Source: a bacterium (GTDB taxonomy: Bacteria > Acidobacteriota > Polarisedimenticolia > Polarisedimenticolales > Polarisedimenticolaceae). Taken from it: a DNA stretch of 64,000 bases. The stretch is from NCBI GenBank assembly GCA_024226515.1, contig JAAELQ010000116.1, positions 310,001 through 374,000 on the forward strand. The letters are read 5' to 3'. The notes under the pieces are model-generated. The model saw only the letters and a program-made list of their open reading frames with translations. It was not told the origin of the DNA and ran no database searches. Every line of letters starts with the position of its first letter. The stretch's first letter is position 1. The position numbers were made by a program, and so were the translations under genes. This document shows, piece by piece, positions 8,518-17,291 of the stretch.

Positions 8518-11202
8518 ATGGCCGAAATGATGACCGATCCCGAACGCGCCGAAGTCGAGGCCATCGAAGAGAAGGAATGGCTCGAGTCGCTGGACTACGT
8601 GATCCAGCACGGCGGTCCCGAGCGTGTGCAGAAGCTGTTGCGCTCGCTGCAGCGGCGCGCGGCCGAGCGGGGGATCACACTGCCCTACGCGGCCAACACG
8701 CCATACCTCAACACGATCACGCGTGACGAGCAGGTGCTCTTTCCCGGCGACCGCGAGATCGAGCGCCGGATCAAGAGCATCATCCGCTGGAACGCGATGG
8801 CGATGGTGGTGCGCGCCAACCGGGAAGAGGCCGGCATCGGCGGCCACATCTCGACCTTCGCCTCTGCGGCCACGCTGTACGAGGTCGGCTTCAACCACTT
8901 CTTCCGCGGCAAGGATCACGCGGAGGGCGGCGACCTGGTCTACTTCCAGGGGCACGTCTCGCCGGGCATCTACGCTCGCGCGTTTCTCGAGGGGCGCCTG
9001 TCGCAGGAGCAGCTCGAGAACTTCCGTCGCGAGCTGCGCCCGGGTGGCGGGCTGCCGTCCTACCCGCACCCGCGCTCGATGCCGGGCTTCTGGGAGTTCC
9101 CCACGGTCTCCATGGGTCTGGGGCCGATCACGGCGATATACCAGGCGCGCTTCAACCGTTATCTCGAGGACCGCGGCTTGAAGAAGAACACCGGCCGCGT
9201 GTGGGCCTTCCTGGGCGACGGCGAGACGGACGAGCCGGAGTCGCTGGGCGCGATCACGCTGGCCGCGCGCGAGGAGCTCGACAACCTGACCTTCGTCATC
9301 AACTGCAACCTGCAGCGGCTCGACGGCCCGGTGCGCGGCAACGGCAAGATCATGCAGGAGCTGGAAGCCATCTTCCGCGGAGCGGGCTGGAACGTGATCA
9401 AGGTCGTCTGGGGCGACAGCTGGGATCCGCTGCTGCGCCGCGACGTCGACGGCGTGCTGGCCAAGCGCATGGAAGATGCGGTCGACGGCGATTACCAGAA
9501 GTACAGCGTCTCGGACGGCTCGTACATCCGCGAGCATTTCTTCGGCGTCGACCCGCGGCTGGAGAAGATGGTCTCGCACCTGACCGACGGCGAGCTGGGC
9601 AAGCTGCGCCGCGGCGGGCACGACCCCGAGAAGGTCTACGCAGCGTACCGCGCCGCGATCGAGCACAGCGGTTCGCCGACGGTGATCCTGGCCAAGACGG
9701 TCAAGGGCTACGGCCTCGGCGAGGCGGGCGAAGGCAAGAACATCACGCACCAGCAGAAGAAGCTGAACGACGAAGAGCTGCGCGAATTCCGCGCGCGCTT
9801 CGGCATCCCGATCTCGGACGAAGAGGTCGGCAAGGCTCCGTTCTACCGGCCGGCCGAGGATAGCCCCGAGATGCAGTACCTGCGCGAGCGGCGCAAGGAG
9901 CTGGGCGGCTTCCTCCCCTCGCGCAAGGCGGACGCCGACCCGCTGCCGCCGCTGACCGACGACCTCGCCGCCGAGTTCGTGGAGGGCTCGGGCGGGCGCG
10001 ACATCTCCACCACCGGCGTCGCCGTGCGGCTGCTGGCCAAGCTGTTGAAGAACAAGCAGCTCGGCGACAACATCGTGCCGATCGTTCCCGACGAGGCGCG
10101 CACGTTCGGCATGGAGTCGCTGTTCCGCCAGGTCGGCATCTACTCGCACGTCGGCCAGCGCTACGAGCCCGTCGATCGCGAGACGCTGCTGTACTACAAG
10201 GAAGCGACCGACGGGCAGATCCTGGAAGAGGGGATCACGGAGGCGGGCTCGATCGCGTCCTTCATCGCGGCCGGCACGGCCTACGCGTCGCACGGTATCA
10301 ACACGATTCCGTTCTTCATCTTCTATTCGATGTTCGGCTTCCAGCGCATCGGCGACCTGGTGTGGCTGGCGGGTGACATGGGCTGCCGCGGCTTCCTCGT
10401 CGGCGGCACGGCCGGGCGCACCACGCTGGCCGGCGAAGGCCTGCAGCACCAGGACGGGCACAGTCATCTGCTGGCCTACAGCCACCCGCACGTCGTGGCC
10501 TACGACCCCGCGTTCGCCTACGAGCTGGCGGTCATCGTGCAGGACGGCATCCGCCGCATGTACGAAGAGCGCGAGAACATCTGCTACTACCTGACGGTGG
10601 GCAACGAGAGCTACGACCAGCCGGCGATGCCGCGCGGGTCGAAGGAAGGCATCCTGGCCGGACTGTACCGCTACCAGTCGACGGCGCGCTCGGCCGCGGC
10701 CAAGAAGGTCCGTCTGCTGGGCAGCGGCTCGATCATGAACGAGGTGATCGCCGCGCAGAAGCAACTGAAGGACGAGTTCGGCGTGGAGAGCGAGAGCTGG
10801 GTCGCGACCAGTTACCAGCAGTTGCACCGCGACGCGCTGGACGTCGTGCGCTGGAACCGGTTGAACCCGGGCAAGAAGCCGCGCACGTCGCACGTCGCGC
10901 GCTGTCTCGGCGACGGCGACGAGTCGACCGTGACGGTCGCCGCTTCGGACTACTCGAAGGTCCTGCCGCACTCGATTCGCGAGTGGATTCCCGGCCGCTT
11001 CGCGGCGCTGGGCACCGACGGCTTCGGCCTCAGCGAGGGGCGCACGGCGCTGCGCGATTACTTCGAGGTCGACGCCAAGCACATCGTTTACGCGACGCTC
11101 GAGCGGTTGGCCCGCGCGGGGCAGTTCGATGCGAAGAAGCTCGAGGCGGCGAAGAAGTCGCTGGGCATCGATTCCGACAAGAACCACCCGGAGCTGGCGT
11201 AG
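8518..11202 (+). CDS. aceE: pyruvate dehydrogenase E1 component, homodimeric type
   Basis: A protein of 894 residues, the usual size of the single-chain (alpha-beta fused) E1. It decarboxylates pyruvate with thiamine diphosphate and passes the acetyl group to lipoyl-E2. The thiamine-diphosphate motif GDGETDEPES...NCNLQRLDGPV lies near residues 233-275. The conserved N-terminal block (NTPYLNTI, HISTFASAATLYEVGFNHFF) and C-terminal blocks (GTAGRTTLAGEGLQHQDGHS) are present. The start has an AGGGTGAACC leader. It is followed directly by aceF (stop and start share one base) and lpd, forming one operon. Confidence 0.97.
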   Translation: MAEMMTDPERAEVEAIEEKEWLESLDYVIQHGGPERVQKLLRSLQRRAAERGITLPYAANTPYLNTITRDEQVLFPGDREIERRIKSIIRWNAMAMVVRANREEAGIGGHISTFASAATLYEVGFNHFFRGKDHAEGGDLVYFQGHVSPGIYARAFLEGRLSQEQLENFRRELRPGGGLPSYPHPRSMPGFWEFPTVSMGLGPITAIYQARFNRYLEDRGLKKNTGRVWAFLGDGETDEPESLGAITLAAREELDNLTFVINCNLQRLDGPVRGNGKIMQELEAIFRGAGWNVIKVVWGDSWDPLLRRDVDGVLAKRMEDAVDGDYQKYSVSDGSYIREHFFGVDPRLEKMVSHLTDGELGKLRRGGHDPEKVYAAYRAAIEHSGSPTVILAKTVKGYGLGEAGEGKNITHQQKKLNDEELREFRARFGIPISDEEVGKAPFYRPAEDSPEMQYLRERRKELGGFLPSRKADADPLPPLTDDLAAEFVEGSGGRDISTTGVAVRLLAKLLKNKQLGDNIVPIVPDEARTFGMESLFRQVGIYSHVGQRYEPVDRETLLYYKEATDGQILEEGITEAGSIASFIAAGTAYASHGINTIPFFIFYSMFGFQRIGDLVWLAGDMGCRGFLVGGTAGRTTLAGEGLQHQDGHSHLLAYSHPHVVAYDPAFAYELAVIVQDGIRRMYEERENICYYLTVGNESYDQPAMPRGSKEGILAGLYRYQSTARSAAAKKVRLLGSGSIMNEVIAAQKQLKDEFGVESESWVATSYQQLHRDALDVVRWNRLNPGKKPRTSHVARCLGDGDESTVTVAASDYSKVLPHSIREWIPGRFAALGTDGFGLSEGRTALRDYFEVDAKHIVYATLERLARAGQFDAKKLEAAKKSLGIDSDKNHPELA

Positions 11203-12482
11203 TGGAAATCCGGCTGCCCGAACTGGGCGAGAACATCGAAGAGGTCGACGTCGCGGCGGTGCTCGTGTCGGTCGGCGACGAGGTCAAGCGCGACCAGCCG
11301 CTGATCGAGGTCGAGACCGAGAAGGCCAGCCTCGAGGTGCCGTCGACCGGCGACGGGCGCATCGAGGAGCTGCTGGTCTCGGTCGGCGACAAGCTGAAGG
11401 TCGACCAGGTGATCGTTCGTATCGTCGGAGCCGGGGGCGCCACGGCGAAGCCGAAGAAGGCGCCGGCCACCCGGGCGCCGGCTCCAGCCACGCAGCCCGC
11501 ACCCGAGGCGGCGCAGGCCGCTCCCGAGTCCACGGTCGTCGAGCTTCCGGTCAAGCCCGCGCGGCGTGAGATCGGCTCCACCGTCCCGGCGGCGCCGTCG
11601 GTGCGCGCCCTGGCTCGTGAGCTGGGCGTCGAGATCGCCCAGGTGCCGGGCAGCGGCCCGGCGGGGCGCATCTCGCGCGACGACGTCAAGCTGCACGCCA
11701 AGTCGTTGATCCGGGGTCGCGCCTCCGTGCCGGGTGCCGGACCCGCTGCGCCCACGCCGCTGCCGGATTTCAGCGAGTGGGGCGAGGTCGAGCGCGAGCG
11801 GCTGACCAACGTGCGTCGCGCGACGGCCGGAGCCATGGCCAACGCGTGGTCCACCGTGCCGCACGTCACGCAGTTCGATCGCGCCGACGTCACGCAGCTC
11901 GAGTCGATGCGCAAGCGCTTCAACGCGCGGCCCGAGGCCGCGACGAAGAAGCTGACGATGACCGCGATCGTGGTCAAGATGGTCGCCGCCGCGTTGAAGC
12001 AGTTCCCGAAGTTCAACGCCAGCCTCGACGTCGCCGGCGACTCGCTGGTACTGAAGAAGTACGTGCACGTGGGCGTCGCGGTCGACACCGAGCGCGGCCT
12101 GCTGGTGCCCGTCATCCGCGACGTCGACAAGAAGAGTCTGACTCAGGTCACGCAGGAGCTGAACGACCTGGCGACTCGCGCGCGGGCCAAGAAAGTGCGA
12201 CCCGACGAGATGCGCGGCGCGAGCTTCACCGTGTCGAACCTCGGCGGGTTGGGCACGACCCACTTCTCGCCGATCGTCAACTGGCCCGAGGTGGCGATCC
12301 TCGGCGTCGGTCGCGCGGAGAACACGGCCGTGCACGTCGACGGCGCGTTCCAGCCGCGGCTGATGATGCCGCTGTCGGTCTCGTACGATCACCGCATCAT
12401 CGACGGCGCCGACGCGGCGCGCTTCGCGCGCTGGCTGGCCGAGGCGCTCGAGCAGCCGCTGCTGCTGCTGATGGACGACTGA
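11202..12482 (+). CDS. aceF: pyruvate dehydrogenase E2, dihydrolipoyl acetyltransferase
   Basis: A protein of 426 residues. The GTG at 11202 shares its G with the aceE TAG stop, which, with VEIRLPELGENIEE as the first residues, fixes the start. A single lipoyl domain has the lipoylated lysine at about residue 41 (ETEKASLEVPS). A proline/alanine linker follows, then an E3-binding domain (PSVRALARELGVEIAQVPG). The catalytic domain ends in the HxxxDG motif (DHRIIDGADAARF, about residues 397-402). Many proteobacterial partners of AceE carry two or three lipoyl domains, so this is a short form. It forms the core of the complex. Confidence 0.96.
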   Translation: MEIRLPELGENIEEVDVAAVLVSVGDEVKRDQPLIEVETEKASLEVPSTGDGRIEELLVSVGDKLKVDQVIVRIVGAGGATAKPKKAPATRAPAPATQPAPEAAQAAPESTVVELPVKPARREIGSTVPAAPSVRALARELGVEIAQVPGSGPAGRISRDDVKLHAKSLIRGRASVPGAGPAAPTPLPDFSEWGEVERERLTNVRRATAGAMANAWSTVPHVTQFDRADVTQLESMRKRFNARPEAATKKLTMTAIVVKMVAAALKQFPKFNASLDVAGDSLVLKKYVHVGVAVDTERGLLVPVIRDVDKKSLTQVTQELNDLATRARAKKVRPDEMRGASFTVSNLGGLGTTHFSPIVNWPEVAILGVGRAENTAVHVDGAFQPRLMMPLSVSYDHRIIDGADAARFARWLAEALEQPLLLLMDD

Positions 12483-12486
12483 GCCG

Positions 12487-13905
12487 ATGGCGGAGGACAA
12501 GGCGCAACTGGTCGTCGTCGGGGGCGGCCCCGGCGGATACGCCGCGGCCTTCCTGGCGGCCGATCTCGGCATGGACGTCGCGCTCGTCGACCCGGCCGAG
12601 AACCCCGGCGGCGTCTGCCTGTATCGCGGCTGCATCCCGTCGAAGGCGCTGCTGCACGTCGCGAAGGTGATTCACGAGGCGAAGCACGCGGCCGACCAGG
12701 GCGTGACCTTCGGCGCGCCGAAGATCGACCTGGACAAGATGCGCGCCTTCAAGGACGACGTCGTCGGCAAGCTGACCGGTGGCCTGGGGCAGTTGACCAA
12801 GCAGCGCAAGGTGCGACACCTGCGCGGCCGCGCGCGCTTTGCCGACGCGAACCAGCTGATCGTCGACGGCGCCGACGGCGAGACGACGCTGCGCTTCGAG
12901 CACGCGATCCTGGCCTCCGGTTCGCGGCCCACGCGGCTGCCCGGTTTTCCCGACTCGCCACGCGTGCTCGACTCGACGACCGCGCTCGAGCTCGAGGATG
13001 TGCCCAAGTGCCTGCTGGTCGTGGGCGGTGGCTACATCGGCCTCGAGCTGGGCTCGGTCTACGCCGCGCTCGGCAGCAAGGTCACCGTCGTCGAGATGCT
13101 GGACGGCCTGCTTCCGGGCGCCGACCGCGACCTCGTGCGCCCACTGGCGGCGCGACTGAAGAAGGACCTGGACGAGATCCTGCTGAAGACCAAGGTCGTC
13201 TCGGTCAAGGAGCAGAAGAACGGATTGAAGGTGACGTTCGAGGGCGAGAACGTCGACAAGCCCGAGCGCGTCTTCGACCGCGTGCTGGTCGCCGTCGGCC
13301 GCAAGCCGAACTCCGAGAACCTCGGTCTCGAGACGACGCGCGTCGTCGTCAACGATCAGGGTTTCGTCGAGGTCGACGCGCAGCTACGTACCGCGGAGCC
13401 GTCGATCTTCGCCATCGGCGACGTCGTCGGTCAGCCGATGCTGGCGCACAAGGCGTCGCACGAGGGACGCACCGCCGTCGAGGCGATCGCGGGGCACAAG
13501 GTCGCGTTCGAGCCCGCCGCGATCCCCGCCGTCGTCTTCACCGACCCCGAGGTCGCCTGGTGCGGCCTGACCGAGACCGAGGCGAAACAGCAGGAGCGCG
13601 CCGTCGAGATCGCGCGCTTCCCCTGGGCCGCCTCCGGTCGTGCGATGACGCTGGGCCGCACCGACGGTGTGACGAAGCTGGTGCTCGAGCCGAAGACCGC
13701 GCGCGTGCTCGGCGTCGGCATCACCGGCCCCGGCGCGGGCGAGCTGATCGCCGAGGGCGTGCTGGCCGTCGAGATGGCTGCCGTCGCCTCCGACCTCAAG
13801 CTGACCATTCATCCACACCCGACTCTGTCGGAGACGGTGATGGAGTCGGCCGAGGTGTTCTTCGGGCAGAGCACTCACGTTTACCGGCCGAAGCGAGGCT
13901 CCTAG
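12487..13905 (+). CDS. lpdA: dihydrolipoyl dehydrogenase (E3)
   Basis: A protein of 472 residues beginning 4 bases after the aceF stop. The FAD-binding motif is VVVGGGPGGYAA at residues 9-20. The redox-active disulfide is Cys44/Cys49 in GGVCLYRGCIPSK, where the family usually has GGTCLNVGC. The NAD-binding motif VVGGGYIGLELGS lies near residue 178. The C-terminal active-site HPTLSE lies near residue 443. It reoxidises dihydrolipoamide of E2 with NAD. It closes the three-gene operon; no strong terminator hairpin is visible after it. Confidence 0.97.
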   Translation: MAEDKAQLVVVGGGPGGYAAAFLAADLGMDVALVDPAENPGGVCLYRGCIPSKALLHVAKVIHEAKHAADQGVTFGAPKIDLDKMRAFKDDVVGKLTGGLGQLTKQRKVRHLRGRARFADANQLIVDGADGETTLRFEHAILASGSRPTRLPGFPDSPRVLDSTTALELEDVPKCLLVVGGGYIGLELGSVYAALGSKVTVVEMLDGLLPGADRDLVRPLAARLKKDLDEILLKTKVVSVKEQKNGLKVTFEGENVDKPERVFDRVLVAVGRKPNSENLGLETTRVVVNDQGFVEVDAQLRTAEPSIFAIGDVVGQPMLAHKASHEGRTAVEAIAGHKVAFEPAAIPAVVFTDPEVAWCGLTETEAKQQERAVEIARFPWAASGRAMTLGRTDGVTKLVLEPKTARVLGVGITGPGAGELIAEGVLAVEMAAVASDLKLTIHPHPTLSETVMESAEVFFGQSTHVYRPKRGS

Positions 13906-14114
13906 ATCTTTCTGGGGCGGGTAGGCATTTCCAGGCCACTGTTGCTCGATCCAGCGTCCGGCATTGGGCGCTGAACGAAACTACTACGCGGTGAAGGAAG
14001 CTGGGAGCCGCCACTCCTCGGCATTTCTGACCGTCGTCCTTTTCTGATTACAGTCCTCCCGATTCCAACATCGGAGTCCAAGTTCGGCCGATGGCGGTTA
14101 CGGAAGGAGTGTCG

Positions 14115-14204
14115 ATGGGAGAACTGCGCGAACGAATGAAGGGGGACATGGAGATTCGCGGATTCAGTCCGCACACCCAACTGGCTTACTTGGGCGCAGC
14201 AGTC
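14115..14204 (+). pseudogene. N-terminal stub of a tyrosine recombinase (integrase)
   Basis: After an AAGGAG ribosome site the frame reads MGELRERMKGDMEIRGFSPH then TQLAYLGAAV. This resembles the SAM-like N-terminal core-binding segment of phage/integron-type integrases (pattern: M..LR.RM..DM..RG.S..TQ.AY...V). The similarity stops after about 30 residues and the frame ends at 14279 without the catalytic RHRY domain. This is best explained as the surviving 5' end of a deleted integrase. Identification rests on pattern recognition of a short stretch. Confidence 0.5.
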
Positions 14205-14340
14205 GACATAGGATGTAGTTGTTCGGACTACCCACTAGCCAACCGGACGGGTCTTGAGTGCGGTCGGGCTGACCGCTAGAGTATCAGCAGTCGTTGAGAA
14301 TGGGACGAGACGTACGAAATCAAGATCGAGGGACAATCTC

Positions 14341-15597
14341 ATGAACACCGTTCGAATCCTCTGCTCCGTGCTCTTGCTCTTCGCCGTCTCGGGGACCTCG
14401 CTCGTGACAGCGGACACCTACCTGGTGACCGCCCTGACCGGAGGCACCCTGATCGAGGTGGACCAGGACGGAAACCAGTCGATCGTCGCCACGGGTCTCG
14501 GCAGGCCGCTCGGTGTCGTCGGAGACCAGTCCGGCAACCTCTATCTTCGTGACCTCGATGCCGACCAGATCCTCAAGATCGACAAGAGCGGAGCGGTAAC
14601 CACGTTCACGACCCAGACCCCCGCCGACTCCTCGATCGTCGACATGGCGCTCTCGGCGAGGGGCGAGCTGTTCGCGCTGACGCACTATTACGCCGGGCCC
14701 CTGATCACCAGCGAGATCTATCGGCTCGTGGAGAACGGACCTCCGGAGTTTCTTGCCTCGACGGAAACCGTTGCCGCACCCGGACAGACCGCACGCGGCT
14801 TCACCTTCGGCCGCGGAGGTCATCTCTACCTCGCAATGCAAGGCGGCAACGCACCGGTGCAGATCCTGCGCGTGAAACGCAACGGTGACGTCGACATCTG
14901 GTTCGATCCTGGCTTTCCGGCATTCGACGTTCCGGGGGGCGTCAACTTCACGGATATCCGCTTCGGGTGCAAGAATCGCGTGTTCATCCTCGGACGTATC
15001 CGCGAAGAACCCGTCGATCCGGACAACCAGTGGATGATCTTCATGATCGAACAGAACGTGATCTCGCAGTTCGTTCCGGTCGGGAATCTTCCGAATGGCT
15101 CGTTGCAGATGGACATGGACTCGGAGAACAACATCGTCGTGTCGGGGGGCGGTTTCGGCGGCGGCCAGGGCGACGGTTTCATTCAGCTCATCGATCCCGA
15201 GGGGAACGTCACGGAGCTCACGACCTTTCCCGGGATGAGCGCGATTTTCGACATCGAGGTGGGAGACGGGCGAGTGACCTCCCTGGAGTTCGGTACCGAC
15301 AGCATCTCCTGCTGTCCTCACCCGGGGAGCGTGGCCCTCGATTTCGTTCGCGGCGATCTGATGGCGCTGGTGGGGAGTGCCGGGGATTTCGGGACCTCCA
15401 CGACCGAGTGTATGGCCGACGATCTCGAGGACCCGACGTTGACCTACAGTTCAACCCCGGGGCCGGGCGAGGCGGAGTGGTTCTTGACGCGCTACGTCAG
15501 CGAGGACGGAGGCGAGAGCTACGATTCGGGCCAGCCCTCCCAGGCCGAGCCACGCGACGTCGAGATCGCCGTCTCGGGCGGCGACTGCCTTCCTTGA
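14341..15597 (+). CDS. secreted beta-propeller (NHL/SMP-30-like) protein
   Basis: A protein of 418 residues. The ATG at 14341 is preferred to the upstream frame start because it begins a clear signal peptide (ILCSVLLLFAVSGTSLVTAD). Repeats such as GGTLIEVDQDGNQSIVATGL, QILKIDKSGAVTTF and IQLIDPEGNVTELTTF are blades of an NHL-like propeller. A C-terminal stretch holds CCPHPGSV and Cys residues and ends in a small domain (LTYSSTPGPGEAEWFLTRYV). No catalytic residues are recognised. Its neighbours are degraded genes, so it may belong to an accessory region. Confidence 0.7.
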   Translation: MNTVRILCSVLLLFAVSGTSLVTADTYLVTALTGGTLIEVDQDGNQSIVATGLGRPLGVVGDQSGNLYLRDLDADQILKIDKSGAVTTFTTQTPADSSIVDMALSARGELFALTHYYAGPLITSEIYRLVENGPPEFLASTETVAAPGQTARGFTFGRGGHLYLAMQGGNAPVQILRVKRNGDVDIWFDPGFPAFDVPGGVNFTDIRFGCKNRVFILGRIREEPVDPDNQWMIFMIEQNVISQFVPVGNLPNGSLQMDMDSENNIVVSGGGFGGGQGDGFIQLIDPEGNVTELTTFPGMSAIFDIEVGDGRVTSLEFGTDSISCCPHPGSVALDFVRGDLMALVGSAGDFGTSTTECMADDLEDPTLTYSSTPGPGEAEWFLTRYVSEDGGESYDSGQPSQAEPRDVEIAVSGGDCLP

Positions 15598-15851
15598 GCG
15601 GACGTCTCGGACAGGGCGGGATCCTGAGCGGTCCGGAGCCCTGAATTCGTACGGTTTGGGTCGTAGTGTTCCGAAACCGGATCGTCGGAGATCTTGCGGG
15701 ATGTCAGCACTTTGAGGACGCGCCGCCGGACCTTTGGCGGTCGTCATTCGGAGTAATATGGCCCCCATGAAATCGAAATCGTGATGCTCTCCGGGGCAGC
15801 TTGTCGCGCTGATGCTTGCGGGCTGGATCAACCGACACCAGCAGGCGGTGA

Positions 15852-16268
15852 ACGGGTCGAGCGATACCGAACGGCGATGAGACACACGAATCCAACGACA
15901 TCATTTCAAAGCCGCTCGATCCGTACTGGGTCATCGACGACGGCGACTACTTCGACAACCTGCGCAACGAGACCAATGTGACCGCTCTCGATCCGGCGGC
16001 GACGGTAGACATCGAACCCCAGTGGGATCTTGATGATGACGGTTTGCTCAACGCCTGTGAGCCGGCATTGCTGCGTGGCACGCTGCCCACAGCGCTGAAC
16101 CCCCACCTGGACAACCTCGACGCGGGCTTCGTGGACGACCTGCCGGGGACGCTGTCCGACGGTGTGAACTACTACTACCTGCTGGCGGAGCGTGGCGCTC
16201 CGCCGCAGACGATCACTCTGGACAGGCAAACGGTCGACGACGCCGTACGGATCTTCTTCGTCCCCTGA
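15852..16268 (+). pseudogene. C-terminal fragment of a secreted protein
   Basis: The frame is open from 15852 to 16268 but starts with no credible initiation codon or ribosome site; only a GTG at 15978 lies inside it. The protein looks real: DPYWVIDDGDYFDNLRNET, then IEPQWDLDDDGLLNACEP (an acidic, calcium-loop-like segment), then DDLPGTLSDGVNYYYLLAE and a final short strand. That tail resembles the C-terminal ends of secreted repeat proteins. The missing 5' part and its absence upstream suggest a truncated gene. Parent family not identified. Confidence 0.45.
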
Positions 16269-16602
16269 GTAGAACCAGGGTCCCCTGAGAAGCTCCGAAC
16301 CTCCCTCCCCACACCGGACCGCCGTCGACGCCTTGAGAGCTGTGGGACGTGCGTGATCGCGCGGACGAAGACGAGCGCGTCGCCGCAATACTGGAGTGAT
16401 TACGTCTCCGAGTGTAGCGCCCGCGACGTGGGCCCCGGGATACAATGGCAACATCCAGAGTGTGCCTCGAATCGACCGAGTCGCGCCGCAGAACACGCCG
16501 GTCAAGACAGGTCTGCTATGCATCCGGAGAAGACGAGTTGCTCTACCGAAACGACGCCGGCAGCGGCTCGTCTCTTCGTGGGGAGCACAGGGAGATGAAT
16601 GC
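16269..16602. other. intergenic stretch, no confident gene
   Basis: 334 bases between the broken gene and the M35-like protease. The frame of the protease runs open upstream to 16396, but that part is basic, low-complexity sequence without a signal peptide and no convincing domain. A four-codon micro-ORF at 16595 (MNA, stop) overlaps the protease start region. I see no tRNA, terminator or repeat here. Confidence 0.4.
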
Positions 16603-17244
16603 ATGAAGATCAAATTCGGTTTTGAGGGGGCGAGCTGGAACCAGTCGAAAAAGGACTGGACTGAGGCGAAGTTCAAGCTTATTTGCGCAGTGCTCAAGGA
16701 TGCGGCCGCTTCGCCCAAGAAGTATGAGTACTACCTGTTTCGGTGGTTCGGCGCTAGAGATCATCCCGCCGTTGGCGCGATGCTGGGCAGCCTTTCCAAG
16801 TATGTGAATGAGAAATGCAGTCGCATGACCTTCGTGTCGGCCAATGAGAAATACTATGGGGCGGTGTTTGGAAATATTGTCTCCACGCGGCCGGAAGCCA
16901 ACGAGTTGGGGGGAGTTCACAAGCAGCTCCCCCACGGGTTCTTCGAGACGAAGGATGACTACCGGAAGAAAGACGGGTACCTGAAGGTAGGGTCCGGGAT
17001 GAGGGTCTACCTCGGTAAGACGTACTTCAAGGCCAAGAAATATGAACGGGTGAACACGCTCTTCCATGAACTGACTCACCGGGTCGTGATGACGGTCGAT
17101 GCGGTAGTTGCCGGCAAAAAGATGTATGGCAAGAAGAACTGCATGACGCTGTCGGATGCCAACACCCTCCTGGCGATCGAGAACGCGGACAATTGGGGGT
17201 ACTTCATGGCCGACGCGATCTACAAGATGCCAAAAGGGTCTTGA
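16603..17244 (+). CDS. M35-like (aspzincin) zinc metallopeptidase
   Basis: A protein of 213 residues starting at ATG 16603, with GGGAG/GGAGA just upstream. Zinc motif HELTH sits at residues 155-159, and NADNWGYF at 194-201 supplies a candidate third ligand, Asp196. HExxH followed by an NADN-type aspartate segment is the arrangement of the lysine-specific M35/aspzincin family. There is no signal peptide. Lysine-rich composition and visibly lower GC than neighbours suggest acquisition by transfer. It is followed 47 bases later by the LSGC deamidase-like gene in the same direction. A secreted or injected effector is possible; self-processing or another zincin subfamily is an alternative. Confidence 0.72.
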   Translation: MKIKFGFEGASWNQSKKDWTEAKFKLICAVLKDAAASPKKYEYYLFRWFGARDHPAVGAMLGSLSKYVNEKCSRMTFVSANEKYYGAVFGNIVSTRPEANELGGVHKQLPHGFFETKDDYRKKDGYLKVGSGMRVYLGKTYFKAKKYERVNTLFHELTHRVVMTVDAVVAGKKMYGKKNCMTLSDANTLLAIENADNWGYFMADAIYKMPKGS

Positions 17245-17291
17245 GCTGGTAGGGGGGCGTGTCTGGCTCCGCCGGCAACAAGGAGAGAGCC

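Noticed and set aside
7165..11187. 1340-residue minus-strand open frame opposite aceE and the second DUF5916 gene
   Set aside because: It is antisense to strongly recognisable AceE in the third-position-GC shadow frame and has low-complexity, Arg/Ala/Val/Gly-rich composition with no domain.
15451..15885. 144-residue minus-strand frame after the beta-propeller
   Set aside because: No ribosome site or family resemblance, and part overlaps the propeller gene.
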